Made by a program: the position numbers and the translations under genes. Below, one piece after another: positions 34,589-45,239 of a stretch of 64,000 bases of DNA. A model generated the notes under the pieces. The model ran no database searches, was not told the DNA's origin, and saw nothing but the letters and a program-made list of their open reading frames with translations. This stretch comes from Pelobates cultripes (taxonomy: Eukaryota > Chordata > Amphibia > Anura > Pelobatidae): contig OW240917.1 of assembly GCA_933207985.1 (NCBI GenBank), forward strand, positions 243,129,975 through 243,193,974, written 5' to 3'. How positions within the stretch are numbered: the first letter of the stretch is position 1; each line of letters begins with the position of its first letter.

Positions 34589-35745
34589 GTCATATTGACG
34601 GAGAGTGCAGAGATATATGATGTCACACATCGATACTCAAAAGCCTTCCATGTATCAGACTCATAAACCCTGGCCAGGACTGGCCATCTGGCAAACTGAG
34701 CAAATGAAAATTGACCTATGATTATCAGGAGGCCACAAACCAGCTGAGGGATCAAAGATGTCCTCAACTGGCACATGGTTATTTCGGCCATCACCAAAGA
34801 TAGACGTGCAGTGTTAGCCTTTTTAATGTTATATGGTTTACACCTTATTGCAGATCTCCTCTCTTGTTCCTTACTCCTCTAAGCAGTGCGATATGTCACG
34901 TCAGGACTCTGTGTTTGGGGGGGGGAGGGGCGAGGAGATGACAAAACAGGTACCCAAAGAATTGTCATCTTTATCGTGGGAAATAAAGTATGGAATCCAA
35001 GGAGGTTATCCAAAATGATACAGGAAAGAAAAACGCATAATTTCAATACATTCTAAAAATTAACAAGGTGCAAAGTGGGGGTCACACCAAGCTGAGAATG
35101 CTAACGCTTTTCACGCCTCCCAGGCACTTCCTAGGATTAACTGAACATCTTCTTCCTGGATTAAAGTAAGAAGACGTTCACTGTACAGACTGGATTAAAG
35201 GAAAAATATAAGGTAGCCAGAGCTCAGCCAGGAAGTATAAACTACTAAAGGGAGGATAGCAAAAAAGAATGCAAGGGTGTTTGGAGTCAACGGGAAGGTA
35301 CAGTGAGGATGTGATTAGGGCGCAGGTGTGGTAAGAGGCATAATGTTTTGGGAGGTTTTTGTGTGTGTGGTGTAAATACCCGGGCCAATCTTTAGTCCCA
35401 GTCTGTCAATGCACGTATGGTTTGCACATTTTGTGCAGTGAGAACGACAGTCCACATAGAGATCCATGCTTTTCATGTGCAAAACAAAACCCTTACTTAC
35501 CCCACTGGCCAAAAGTTGACAAATCTCTCCTGTTACGGTCGAAGTAGGTCACTTGTCCATGTCTCGCTGCAATTATTAGTGTGTGTACTAATATAGTACA
35601 AAATAAACTAGACTTTAACAATAATTGCTATTTTTATCATTACTATTGATTGAATAAGTTCCTTCCTGATCTTCTGTCTTACAGAGCTAACCACAGAAGC
35701 TGCTGAGCCCCTAATTCTTATTTTCTGATGCTCCCATACAGATAT
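34589..35745. other. Unannotated sequence
   Basis: No gene or delimitable repeat was recognised. Confidence 0.35.
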
Positions 35746-35750
35746 TATAT

Positions 35751-36151
35751 CATACCTCCCAAGTATCCCTATATGGGAGAGACAGTCCCTATTTTGGGCC
35801 CAAATCCCTGGCAGGGGGATTCACTACAGTGAGAATTCAAAGTGAATTTAAAATTCAAGGTCAAAAGAGTTGGGCTGGAATATTATCACTGAATTCACTT
35901 TGAATTCTCACATTAGTAAATAACTTTGTTAGTATTTTTAGTGTGTCTGAAATTTATATCTGAGATCCATAGCAACAATACTCCCAGTAATTTGTCTTTA
36001 AAACAAAATAAATCAGTCTGAGTAAATAAGATACATTGTTCAAAATTAGTAAATCTGTCATGAAATCACCTAAAATGGTGTGGAACTGCCACACTGAAAC
36101 TGCTTAAATGAAAGTGTCCCCCTTCGTCCATTTTAAATGTTGGGAGGTATG
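35751..36151 (-). mobile_element. TIR element carrying one copy of the 48-bp satellite unit
   Basis: The TIRs are CATACCTCCCAA (35751) and TTGGGAGGTATG (ending 36151), with TATAT on both sides (35746-35750, 36152-36156). Its minus strand reads cttatttactcagactgatt, then tttaaagacaaattactggg and agtattgttgct. This is the same layout that flanks the satellite arrays at 20.3, 47.2 and 49.0 kb, but with a single unit. A family-F foldback (35831-35915) is inserted. The superfamily is not assigned. Confidence 0.75.
35831..35915. mobile_element. Short foldback (family F) nested in the TIR element
   Basis: Arms gagaattcaaagtgaattta and tgaattcactttgaattctc are near-perfect inverted repeats around a short centre. 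Confidence 0.7.
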
Positions 36152-36531
36152 TATATGGCTGTGGGTTTTAGTGCGGTGAAGCAATGAAAATGTTCCCTCA
36201 ACAGACCAGTCAAGCACAAAGCTGAAATCCCATCTATCATATTAAAATAAAATTAATAGATCAAAATTCAAAAAAAAGAAAAACAAAAAAACACAGCTCT
36301 CATAAGTTGAATTTTTTTTTTTTGTAGAAATCTAAAAAAAACTATGTCACCTTATAACCTTTTCTCAAATGTTGTATTTCATCGTATTTTATTGACTAAT
36401 AAATCTACGGATTAGAAATTTGAAAATGTTAACCTAATTGAATTGACAGCTCAGAAAAAGGTTCTGCAAGTTCTGTTTTATAGGCGTTGAGATTTTAAAT
36501 ATGGTGTTAAAACTCACCACAAAATATTAAA

Positions 36532-36780
36532 GGGAAACTCCGCTGCCCAAATGCAAAACAAATTAAAATTGCAGTTTAGTAGATGTGCCATTAATTAAAA
36601 CAGAAGCATTTGCCTGCCTCTTTACTAAGCTAAACAAACCAGGAAGTAACAGGATCGGTTGTCTGATTGACATCCAGGGGGGACGTAACAAGTTTAATTT
36701 AAAAAGTGTTAATTTCTATTGAAATCTGCACTTTTTGTAAAATGAAAAAAAGAGGACACTCTCTTTGTGAATAGTCTTAT
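36532..36780. mobile_element. MITE family G fragment
   Basis: Starts attaaagggaaactccgctgcc; contains ttgtctgattgacatcc and aatctgcactttttgtaaaatg, matching 25.7-26.2 kb. The right end is missing. Confidence 0.55.
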
Positions 36781-36785
36781 CTATG

Positions 36786-36827
36786 TCTGTGTGAGGCATC
36801 TATTTTTACATAGATGCCTCACACAGA
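36786..36827. repeat. Perfect 18-bp hairpin
   Basis: Stem tctgtgtgaggcatctat, loop ttttac, stem atagatgcctcacacaga. No mismatch. It lies just after a MITE G fragment. The stem is short for a pre-miRNA. Confidence 0.9.
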
Positions 36828-37194
36828 ATTTAATCCAATTTATATTACATTTTCAGTATCCAATACAATTTTTACTCAGTAGAGCTCGAAATTCAAGAGT
36901 TTGATTTTTATTAAAGTCTCAGCCGTGTCTCTTCTCCTAATAATACACATATAAAGTAATTTTAAAAACTGCTTATGCAAAGTGACGCACCATCATCACC
37001 GTCATCATATGAGTGTTTATAACTTCGCATCCGATTTTTTTTTTTTTTTTATTAAGCTTTTAAAGCTACCAATATGATATCTTTCACTCATCCACTCTAT
37101 ATTCCAATGGCCACAGGGTTTAATTTCTCTTTATTTTTGGGTAACTAGTCAATGCTTACATAGCAAATTTTCAATACTGTATTATGCAGCCTGA

Positions 37195-37600
37195 CTGTGT
37201 CATTTATTTATTTATAAAATATATTACCAGGAAAGATACATTGAGATTTCTCGCGTTTTCAAGTATGTCCTGGGTCCACAAAACATTGCATTGATACAAT
37301 AGGGTACAATAAAATACAAAACCAATATTAATACACAATATATACAAAATGTAACATAGAACAGGTAGGAAATATATAATCAACCATGACACGTGCATAT
37401 TATTTTGAGGTATGTAGAGAGGGATCTCTTAAAGGACTTTAGGCTTGGGGAAGATTTTAAAGTGTGTAGGGAGGTCGTTCCATAATTGTGGCGCTCTGTA
37501 GGAGAAGGAGGATCGGGCCGCTTTCTTTTTGTATTGAGGTAGACTAAATAAAGTGCTGGTACCGGATCGGAGGTTATAGGAGATGAGACCTTAATCTCAT
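37195..37600 (-). mobile_element. Probable LINE 3' fragment
   Basis: On the minus strand it ends in (aaat)n (plus tcatttatttatttataaaa). It contains tattaccaggaaagatacat and gtcgttccataattgtggcg, sequence I recognise as a widely dispersed frog repeat. No intact coding segment. The clade is uncertain. Confidence 0.45.
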
Positions 37601-38320
37601 TAGCACAAATATTTTATTATTTAATTTTGCAGAAGAGGAGGGATGAAAGATTCTTTTTGAAGGACAAGCTTCGCCTTAAAACTTTTTTTTTTTTTTTAAA
37701 ATATACTAATCATTTCATCATGTTTTAAAAGGAAATAGATTTTATTAAATTAAGCATTATTTCTAAATTAAAAACTCGTCCCTCCTTGTAGTATGGGAAA
37801 CGATGCTTCAGTCATAGACATGCACCTTGGGTCAGCGAGTGTTTGAATACTGACAGTCACCAACCATGGTCTTGCTTGCTAAAATTTCAAAACTCAATGA
37901 AAGGTTTATTATATTAAAACATAGTTTTGATGTGACAGGTATCCTGAAATGCACAACAGACTATAGAATTGGTGTATTTCTCCAGCTACCTCCTGCATTA
38001 TGGGCTCCTTCCACTTAAACTTCACAAAACCTTAATGTATTATCAATAATTTCAAGTATGTCCCCAGTATATTCATTGTGTAGCTCCATTATTTGCCGTG
38101 TCTTTGGTGATGAAGATTTTTTCCACCTCTGATTTCCAAAGAGGTTCACTGAGACAAAGACATATCTGTCTAGATTCACTGCAAAGCATGAGTCACACGT
38201 TATGAAGAAGCAACATGGGACACTCAGTCCAGAGGGGCTTAGAAGGTCAGTATGCCTGAAGGTCCATCTAACCCTGGTGGACCTGCACTCATGGATGTCC
38301 AGATAACTGTTCTATAGTGT
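37601..38320. other. Unannotated sequence
   Basis: Poly(T) run near 37684-37697. No gene recognised. Confidence 0.35.
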
Positions 38321-38475
38321 TCCTTTAACAGAGTGATTTTAGTGCATAGATGCAGCCTGCAGCCTTGCAAATTGAAAAGAGTACAGTTTTTGAGAAACTA
38401 TATTATTTACACAATTTCACAATTTTCACATTTATTCATGGCTCAACAATGGTTTGACTCTTAACAGTGAGATGG

Positions 38476-39451
38476 TGTGACGGAACGCTGGCACTCCGAC
38501 TGAGTACCTCCACCAATCGATGCTCCTAGTGCTCGCTGAGGACTCCAAGCACTCCAACGGACACCATCAGCACTGCAGACCCCACTTCCAGCGATGCAAC
38601 TGCGCCGGGGTCTCTGCTGTTTCCACCCACCCTGGACCCAAGGCCAGGATCCAGCTTCCAGTGGGTGAACCTCTCTTTCCCCAGAGAGCAGGAACAGGAA
38701 CAAATCAAGCTATTGCAAGAGCTTCCTCTGGGGAGTAAGTGATTATAGCAATCCCCAGAGTGTAGGTATCCCTTCCCCCAAACATGAGCCAAGGCTTAAT
38801 GCTGGAACAAGACTGATTTACTGGCACACAGAACTCACAATTTATGCAACACAAAACTCCTCCTCTGGGCCAGGCTAGATAATTGAGTTTCTATAATACA
38901 CAAAGCTCAATTATCTGCTGGCCAGAAATAATACAGTTTCATAAAACACACAGGGACCCCAAAACATGCAATAACCCCATATCCTTGGAACCCTGGGTGA
39001 ACCACATATCCAAAATTCACCCAGATCCGTTCAGTACTTTGGAAAATACAGTTTAATGCAGATTCTGCAGAACATATACAGGCTAAATGAAAAACAATCA
39101 CTGTATAATGTGTCCCCTGCTGTATAGTCCAAAACCACCGCACGATGTCTCTGTGCAACAAATACTGGCGAGATGGCACCGTGTTGAAAAGTCCAAACAG
39201 TGTCTGTGAGTTAAAATGGCCGCCATCCATTGTTCTCACCATGTGCTTCTGATACAGGAAATGGTGGCCACCCAGTAACTCCACAGTATGTCCCCAGATG
39301 GTTCTTAAAGGGCCAGCAGCAGCACAACACAAATCCATTATGCCCAAATCATGTCTTTAAAGGGCAATACATCCCAGGGGCCATAGTCACAGGGCAAGAG
39401 GCGGGCAAGCAGTCCTCTCCAGGCACAAGTGGCGAAGGGCACTTCGTCACA
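38476..39451 (-). repeat. 3' LTR of the element (976 bp)
   Basis: It is nearly identical to the 5' LTR, with roughly 15 substitutions by eye, plus a ~40-bp segment (around 38985-39025) absent from the other copy. The last ~37 codons and stop of the internal ORF lie inside it. Confidence 0.92.
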
Positions 39452-41368
39452 CATCTTCCCTTTGGGGGGAAGACTAAACAGGTACCTGACCTTCTGCCGG
39501 TCAGTACCTAGATTAGTCGGGAAGCCCACCCACAAAGAAAAATACGCAGAGTAACCCCCCCACAATAAATGGTACTGGTCTGTAGGTTCAAGTTTGTAGT
39601 GGGACAGCGCAGCACTCTCGGTCTCCCTGGTGCAGCTATGCAAACTGCTGGTGTTGCTTGGGGGGCAGAGGCCAGCGGCGCTCTGCCCTGCTGCCAGCTC
39701 TACCACTGGGGTAACCCGTGGTAAGTCAGGCTCTGATACAGGGGAAATGGGGGGGCAGAGGCTAACAGAGCTCTGCCCAGATGCCAGCTCTTCTGCTGGG
39801 GTAACCCGTGGTAAGTCAGGCTCTGATACAGGGGAAAAGGGGGGGCAGAGGCTAACAGAGCTCTGCCCAGATGCCAGCTCTTCTGCTGGGAGGGGGTCAG
39901 TGGGTATCGCAGGCTCATCCACTGCCCCCAGGACCCGGTTGGGATGTAGCTGGGGAGGGGAAGTTTCGCTTACCTCCTCCTCCTGGCATCCCTGCGGGGT
40001 TGGTTGGGGATCTGGTCCGCCCGTCCAGCCTCCCTGTAGGACTGGCACAGAGACCGCGGTCCCATCTGCGCCAGTGTGGTTAGGTTTGTCTTCCCCCTCT
40101 CCCGGTATCTCTGGCTGCTGTTGGAGGGGGAGGCTGGTTGCCCCCACTCCCCAGGACGCTGGTTGCTGTAAGGTGGAGGGATCGACCATCACCTCCTCCT
40201 GGAACTCAGGCCGCCGCTGGGGAGAGAGACCAGTTGTCTCCTCTCCCTGTATATTATACTGCCGCTGGGGACCTGGGCTGACTGCCCAGCATCCCTGTAG
40301 GGCTGGCAGAGAGACTTCGGTCCCATCTCCGCTTGCCATCTCTGTGTGTCCCCAGGACACATCTATGAGGTCCACTACCTCAGGTACCTCTGGTTGGTGG
40401 AGGAGAGGGAGGCCGTTTGCCTCCCCTCCCCAGGACGCTGGTTGCTGTATGGGGGAGGGATCTACCATCACCTCCTCCTGGAACTCAGGCTGCTGCTGGG
40501 AAGGGAGACCGGTTGTCTCCTCTCCCTGTGAGATACACTGCCGCTGGGGATCTGGGCCAGGTACCCAGCATCCCTGTGGGGCAGGTGGAGAGACCTCGGT
40601 TCCATCTCCACCTGCCATCTGTGGGTCTTCCCAGGACCGTTCCATAAGGTTGCTCACCTCTGGGGCTGGTTGGACAGAAGAGGGTAGGGTGTCCAGGTAA
40701 TCCTCTGGGCTGAGGGACGGTGATTGGGCCAAGTTGAACAGGCGTCGGTAGCTCTGCTCCGGCCCCCACTCCATTGCGACCAGATGACTCAGGTCTGGCC
40801 CCAGGTCGTCCGCTCGGGGAAGATCCAGCAGGTTTTCCCTGATGTTGTGGATGTCCCAGAACCGAAACTCTGTGGGGCATCCAAAGTCATCGCCCTCCTC
40901 ATAGGCCTCCCACAGTAAGCCCGGGCCATTACAATCCTCTCCCTCGGGCAGATAGTGGTTAGTCATCGAGGGGTTGCGCTGGGTGGCGTACCACTTTAAT
41001 GCCCGGTAAGCTGCATCTAGCCACAACTCCTTCCAAATTAAATCCCAGAGTTCCAACAACCATTCATCCAAGGGTTGCTCCCCTAGGAAAGGGGAGCGCA
41101 GGGCCTCGAGTACCTGGAACCGCTGCTCGTCACTGGGAAGGCTCTCTCCCCGCCGCCGTTGTACCTTTTCCAGGGCATCGTGCCACATCTCCGTACGAGT
41201 GACATCTCTCCAGTCCAGTATGCACTCCTCTGATACAGGCCCGTCCTGTTGGGCCAAGTGCTGCTGCAACCTCCAGCGAAACTCCTCTTCCATGTTGCTG
41301 TGGATAGGGACGCTGCCCGTAGCTAGCTCTATCCCTTGAGTTCCTCTGAAGCCAGGGTCGCTGCACAA
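39338..41368 (-). CDS. Uncharacterised single ORF of an LTR retrotransposon (676 aa)
   Basis: The ORF is intact between the primer-binding site and the 3' LTR. The likely start is Met1 (41368) or Met26 (41293, MEEEFRWRLQQH). Residues ~26-140 are Trp-rich, acidic and probably helical (for example DEWLLELWDLIWKELWLDAA), the only region that looks like a folded domain. Residues ~240-510 are Pro/Gln/Glu-rich imperfect repeats built around QGEETTGL and PEFQEEVMVDPS. A 29-residue repeat around LASGQSSVSLCPP follows, about three copies. The C-terminus enters the 3' LTR through the purine tract (SLPPKGKMCDE) and stops in it. I see no zinc knuckle, protease DSG/DTG, RT YxDD or integrase motif. It could be a diverged Gag-like protein or a captured sequence; the function is unknown. 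Confidence 0.75.
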   Translation of the reverse strand: MCSDPGFRGTQGIELATGSVPIHSNMEEEFRWRLQQHLAQQDGPVSEECILDWRDVTRTEMWHDALEKVQRRRGESLPSDEQRFQVLEALRSPFLGEQPLDEWLLELWDLIWKELWLDAAYRALKWYATQRNPSMTNHYLPEGEDCNGPGLLWEAYEEGDDFGCPTEFRFWDIHNIRENLLDLPRADDLGPDLSHLVAMEWGPEQSYRRLFNLAQSPSLSPEDYLDTLPSSVQPAPEVSNLMERSWEDPQMAGGDGTEVSPPAPQGCWVPGPDPQRQCISQGEETTGLPSQQQPEFQEEVMVDPSPIQQPASWGGEANGLPLLHQPEVPEVVDLIDVSWGHTEMASGDGTEVSLPALQGCWAVSPGPQRQYNIQGEETTGLSPQRRPEFQEEVMVDPSTLQQPASWGVGATSLPLQQQPEIPGEGEDKPNHTGADGTAVSVPVLQGGWTGGPDPQPTPQGCQEEEVSETSPPQLHPNRVLGAVDEPAIPTDPLPAEELASGQSSVSLCPPFSPVSEPDLPRVTPAEELASGQSSVSLCPPISPVSEPDLPRVTPVVELAAGQSAAGLCPPSNTSSLHSCTRETESAALSHYKLEPTDQYHLLWGGYSAYFSLWVGFPTNLGTDRQKVRYLFSLPPKGKMCDEVPFATCAWRGLLARLLPCDYGPWDVLPFKDMIWA
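39655..39892 (-). repeat. ~87-bp tandem repeat in the ORF
   Basis: About 2.6 copies of gggggcagaggctaacagag ... gataggggaaaa-type units encode the 29-residue protein repeat. The period is a multiple of three, so the frame is kept. Confidence 0.85.
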
Positions 41369-41452
41369 GTGCTAGCGTTGCCCTCAATTATAAATCCGTA
41401 ACTCCACACGTTACCAGTGTCTCCGAGCTGCTGGTCCTCGCACTAGGACGCC

Positions 41453-41470
41453 ATCCCACCTCTGCCACCA
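41453..41470 (-). promoter_or_regulatory. tRNA-Leu-type primer-binding site
   Basis: The minus strand reads TGGTGGCAGAGGTGGGAT two bases after the 5' LTR. It is complementary to an 18-nt tRNA 3' end ATCCCACC(T)CTGCCACCA; the bracketed base differs from the tRNA-Leu (AAG/TAG) sequence as I recall it. Confidence 0.75.
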
Positions 41471-41472
41471 AA

Positions 41473-42408
41473 TGTGACGGAACGCTGGCACTCCGACTGA
41501 GTACCTCCGCCAATCGATGCTCCTAGTGCTCGCTGAGGACTCCAAGCACTCCAACCGACACCATCAGCACTGCAGACCCCACTTCCAGCGATGCAACTGC
41601 GCCGGGGTCTCTGCTGTTTCCACCCACCCTGGACCCAAGGCCAGGATCCAGCTTCCAGTGGGTGAACCTCTCTTTCCCCAGAGAGCAGGAAAAGGAACAA
41701 ATCAAGCTATTGCAAGAGCTTCCTCTGGGGAGTAAGTGATTATAGCAATCCCTAGAGTGTAGGTATCCCTTCCCCCAAACATGAGCCAAGGCTTAATGCT
41801 GGAACAAGACTGATTTACTGGCACACATAACTCACAATTTATGCAACACAAAACTCCTCCTCTGGGCCAGGCTAGATAATTGAGTTTCTACAATACACAA
41901 AGCTCAATTATCTGCTGGCCAGAAATAATACAGTTTCATTAAAAACACAGGGACCCCAAAACATGCAATAACCCCATAAAGATCCGTTCAGTACTTTGGA
42001 AAATACAGTTTAATGCAGATTCTGCAGAACATATACAGGCTAAATGAAAAACAATCACTGTATAATGTGTCCCCTGCTGTATAGTCCAAAACCACCGCAC
42101 GATGTCTCTGTGCAACAAATACTGGCGAGATGGCACCGTGTTGAAAACTCCAAACAGTGTCTGTGAGTTAAAATGGACGCCATCCATTGTTCTCACCATG
42201 TGCTTCTGATACAGGAAATGGTGGCCACCCAGTAACTCCACAGTATGTCCCCAGATGGTTCTTAAAGGGCCAGCAGCAGCACAACACAAATCCATTATGC
42301 CCAAATCATGTCTTCAAAGGGCAATACATCCCAGGGGCCATAGTCACAGGGCAAGAGGCGGGCAAGCCGTCCTCTCCAGGCACAAGTGGTGAAGGGCACT
42401 TCGTCACA
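41473..42408 (-). repeat. 5' LTR of the element (936 bp)
   Basis: Direct copy of 38476-39451. It lacks ~40 bp near 41978 relative to the other LTR. It begins (plus strand) tgtgacggaacgctgg and ends gcacttcgtcaca. Confidence 0.92.
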
Positions 42409-42425
42409 GATGGCACATGGGGACA

Positions 42426-43082
42426 TCTGTTTTTTATGATTACTAAGCATGCAATAGGCATATGGGCAGATCTACTGCCCAACAAAAATGGCCCACCTAG
42501 AGAACCAAGAGTATGACTCCCGAACTCTTGACCGCTAACCCACATAGTGGAAAATAAGTCCATCATGAAGGGGGGGAGGAACTATTAATAAGAAGGGAGA
42601 GTGGGCAATTCAGATTTCATTCAAGGAACCCTCCATCTACCTAGCTACAATTCTGAGTCATCTTATTTTTAAATGTTAGCGTTTATCTATGTGATCAATT
42701 CGTAATTTGAGTTGGTATTCTTATCACGCAATGTGCTCATGTAAATAAGTATTAGGAAAGGCAAAGCAGCTTCAGGCTTTTCTACAACTAACGAGCAGAC
42801 AGAGAAATAGGAGAGTATCAGAGGGAATATTAAACAGTTCACAGAGACACGTTATGCTGTGAAAAGAACCCTTTTAGAGGCAATAGTTTGTTCAAGAGAG
42901 CACATGCAACTTGTGCTATGGTACAAGTTACTGGCAGGTTCACAGTTCATTCGGTAGTTTTAAGTATTCATAAATTGACCTACATTAAGGAACCCTGGGT
43001 GGCTGATGACCCCCGTGTTACAGAGGCGCACTAAGCACCAAAACCACTACAGACAACTGAAGTAGCTGAAGTTCCAGATGTT
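42426..43082. other. Centre of the inverted repeat; nothing recognised
   Basis: AT-rich, with only short ORFs. A MITE-like aagcaccaaaaccactacag occurs at ~43032. Confidence 0.35.
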
Positions 43083-43227
43083 CCATGTGCCATCTCACTG
43101 TTAAGCTTCAAACCATTTTCCAGCCATGAATAGGTGTGAAAATTGTGAAATGTAAATAGTGTTTTTTTTCTCAAAAACCGAACTCTTTTTACTTTTCAAG
43201 GCTGCATCTTTGTGTCAAAATTTACTT

Positions 43228-43510
43228 TGTTAAAGGAACGCTGTAGAATAGTAATATTACAAACCTATATTTCTGATGATACAGTGTCTTGCTTATTGTT
43301 TTAGGTGGTCGTCTCCCCATTCCCACCAGAAGCATTTTAACTCTTCAATGTGAACATTGTCATTCCTGCGAAAAAGCAATGTTTTAGTTGCAGTGTTAAA
43401 ACAACATGTACATGGCGACCAGACCATTATGATAAAACGGAATTGGTGCCTACAGCGTCTCTTTGAGATGTAGTGATTTTGACGCATAGACACACAGACT
43501 GTCCCTTTAA
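43228..43510. mobile_element. T2-like MITE, right end uncertain
   Basis: Left end gttaaaggaacgctgtagaatag. Candidate right ends are ctacagcgtctctttga (~43464) and agactgtccctttaaaac (~43510). Confidence 0.5.
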
Positions 43511-43669
43511 AACTAAGTAGGAGTTTTAAAGGGTTCTAGCAATTTGCCTTTATTTACGAATTGTTACAGGATTCATGTTCATTGCGAAAGTAACAAACTT
43601 ACAAAAATGTTTTCCACTTAAAAAAATATTGCAGTGGTTTAGTGCTTACGCCAACCCGAATTTCTCCAT
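43511..43669. other. Unannotated sequence
   Basis: No feature recognised. Confidence 0.3.
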
Positions 43670-43750
43670 TAACCCCTTAAGGACACATGACATGTGTGAC
43701 ACGTCATGATTTCTTTTATTCCAGAAGTTTGGTCCTTAACGGGTTAAAGG
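43670..43750. mobile_element. Short palindromic MITE
   Basis: Ends aaccccttaaggacacatgac and tttggtccttaacgggtt are inverted, with a small central hairpin gacatgtgtgacacgtc. It is directly followed by ttaaaggaccagtgtgg, another T2-like end. Confidence 0.65.
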
Positions 43751-44485
43751 ACCAGTGTGGCCGCAAAGCGTTTTCTAAAGGAACAAAGTAATTAAATCTA
43801 GCATATCGATTTGTTTTTCATTATAATCACGGCCCCACTTCCTCAAACATGTGACGTCAGGAGGGGGTCAACAGGTATGTTCTCTGGAGATGTTTATGAT
43901 GTCGAATTTTGCCAAACAATTCTGATATTATTTATAGAGGCAGTAAATGGTAATTGATTCTATTTCTTTTTACTTTCCCTATTACTGAAAATTAATGTAA
44001 TTTCTACGAGGGAGATTACAGCTTGTCTCATAGAATCACGCTAAAGGACATTGACATGTTTATCCTCCCCACTCAGCCTAGAAAATGCCATTCTGACCCT
44101 AACTATGAATAATATACCGCTTCCATTATTGCCTTCTCTAGAACATGTTTAGTGCGGAGACAATTACACGTTGTGATAAATTTCATCTAGAGCCGCACCG
44201 CGCCGCTGGACTCCTCGTTCTGCTCCCTTTCGTTGGAGTAATGCTGATGATTTTATTGTTCCAAGGGCATGTTTCAATGTTTGAATAATGAGATAGGAGT
44301 CTTAAATATTTTATCTCTCTCAATAAATATATATCTGTGTGTTAAACCGATTTGTAACCTGGCGAAAGGTGTCGTTGATTGTATTCAAAATCGAATGCAA
44401 TAGATTCTAGCGATGTCAGGAACTCTTTGCTGTTAACCCTGCAATTGCCATGTTCTCTCATTATGTGTACTTATACACAGTTATT
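43751..44485. other. Unannotated sequence
   Basis: Apart from the T2-like end at its start, nothing was recognised. Confidence 0.35.
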
Positions 44486-44487
44486 CA

Positions 44488-45030
44488 ATAAAGTGAGAAT
44501 TTAAAGTGAATTTAAAATTCATTTCAAATTTAAGACCAAAGTAGCTAAGCTGGAAGCATTGCTGAATTAGAGAATTTTTCCAATTTGGCTATTTTGACCT
44601 TATCGCTCCCCCCTCCCTCGCGCCACTCCCGCCTGGGTAAATAAAGGGTTAAAAACACTTTTTTTTCTTACCTGATCCGAGTGCCGATGTCCCTCTGTTC
44701 TGGGCCTACGCACGCCCCGTCCAATGTCCCGCGATGAGCATGACCTAATGCGCATGCGCGGCAAGTGACCTCCCCATAGGAAAGCATTGGATCAAGTGTG
44801 TTCAAGCAGAGCGTGAGGGTGTCCAGCATCAGATACCGGACGAAAGGTCTGCTTCGGTCCAGGAAGCACCCCTAGTGGCTGTTTCGTAGACAGCCACTGA
44901 GAGCAGACTTAGATCTGCAATGTAAAGTGCTAAAGGGTCACAGCACCCAGACTACTCCAATGTGCTGAAGTGGTCTGATTGTCTACACTGTTGCTTTAAA
45001 TTTGAAATTAACTTTAAATTCTCACTTTAG
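44488..45030. mobile_element. Foldback family F interrupted by a T2-like MITE
   Basis: Left arm gtgagaatttaaagtgaatt ... caaatttaagaccaaagtag; right arm atttgaaattaactttaaattctcactt. The break lies at ttttgaccTTA | TTAAatttgaaatt. The inserted piece (~44602-44999) ends gtctacactgttgctttaa; its left T2 end has been lost. It contains the family core gaaagcattgg and gacagccactgagagc. Confidence 0.65.
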
Positions 45031-45239
45031 TTGATAGCCCTGTTAACCTTTACAGAGTGTAATTGAGAAAAGGCTCAGAGGGGACTGCCTAGAACATCAT
45101 TAGATGTCATTTTATGAGTGCAGTATATATACACATTATTAAAATATGATTAGATATCTGTTTAATCCCATTATTAGGGTCACATTTCCAAGTCGTTTAA
45201 GGGTCAGCATAAGCAAACAGACAGGGCAATTTACTCAAA

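Larger units (their letters stand above)
38471..42413 (-). mobile_element. Nearly intact LTR retrotransposon, minus-strand orientation
   Basis: Two direct LTRs flank a ~2.0-kb interior, with a perfect 5-bp duplication GATGG outside (38471-38475 and 42409-42413). The termini are TGTGACG/CGTCACA. On the minus strand a primer-binding site, TGGTGGCAGAGGTGGGAT (41470 down to 41453), follows the 5' LTR after two bases and matches the 3' end of a tRNA-Leu with one mismatch, from memory. A purine run (aaagggaaga) precedes the 3' LTR. The interior encodes a single ORF without recognisable pol, so the element is presumably non-autonomous. Confidence 0.92.
38326..43238. repeat. Inverted-repeat arms split by an LTR retrotransposon
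   Basis: The left arm (38326-38475 plus 42409-42425) and right arm (~43083-43238) are inverted copies of ~150-160 bp. The left reads gttcctttaacagag ... ttaacagtgagatggcacatgg and the right ccatgtgccatctcactgttaa ... gttaaaggaac. The LTR element sits in the left arm at gatgg; removing it restores ...cagtgagatggcacatgg.... The ~660 bp between the arms has no recognised content. Confidence 0.8.

Noticed and set aside
38461..38703. Short ORFs with a signal-peptide-like start (also at 41443-41700)
   Set aside because: They lie entirely within the two LTRs and are repeated because the LTRs are; no independent support.
39630..40700. 356-codon plus-strand ORF
   Set aside because: Antisense shadow of the repeat-rich retrotransposon ORF; composition follows the opposite strand.
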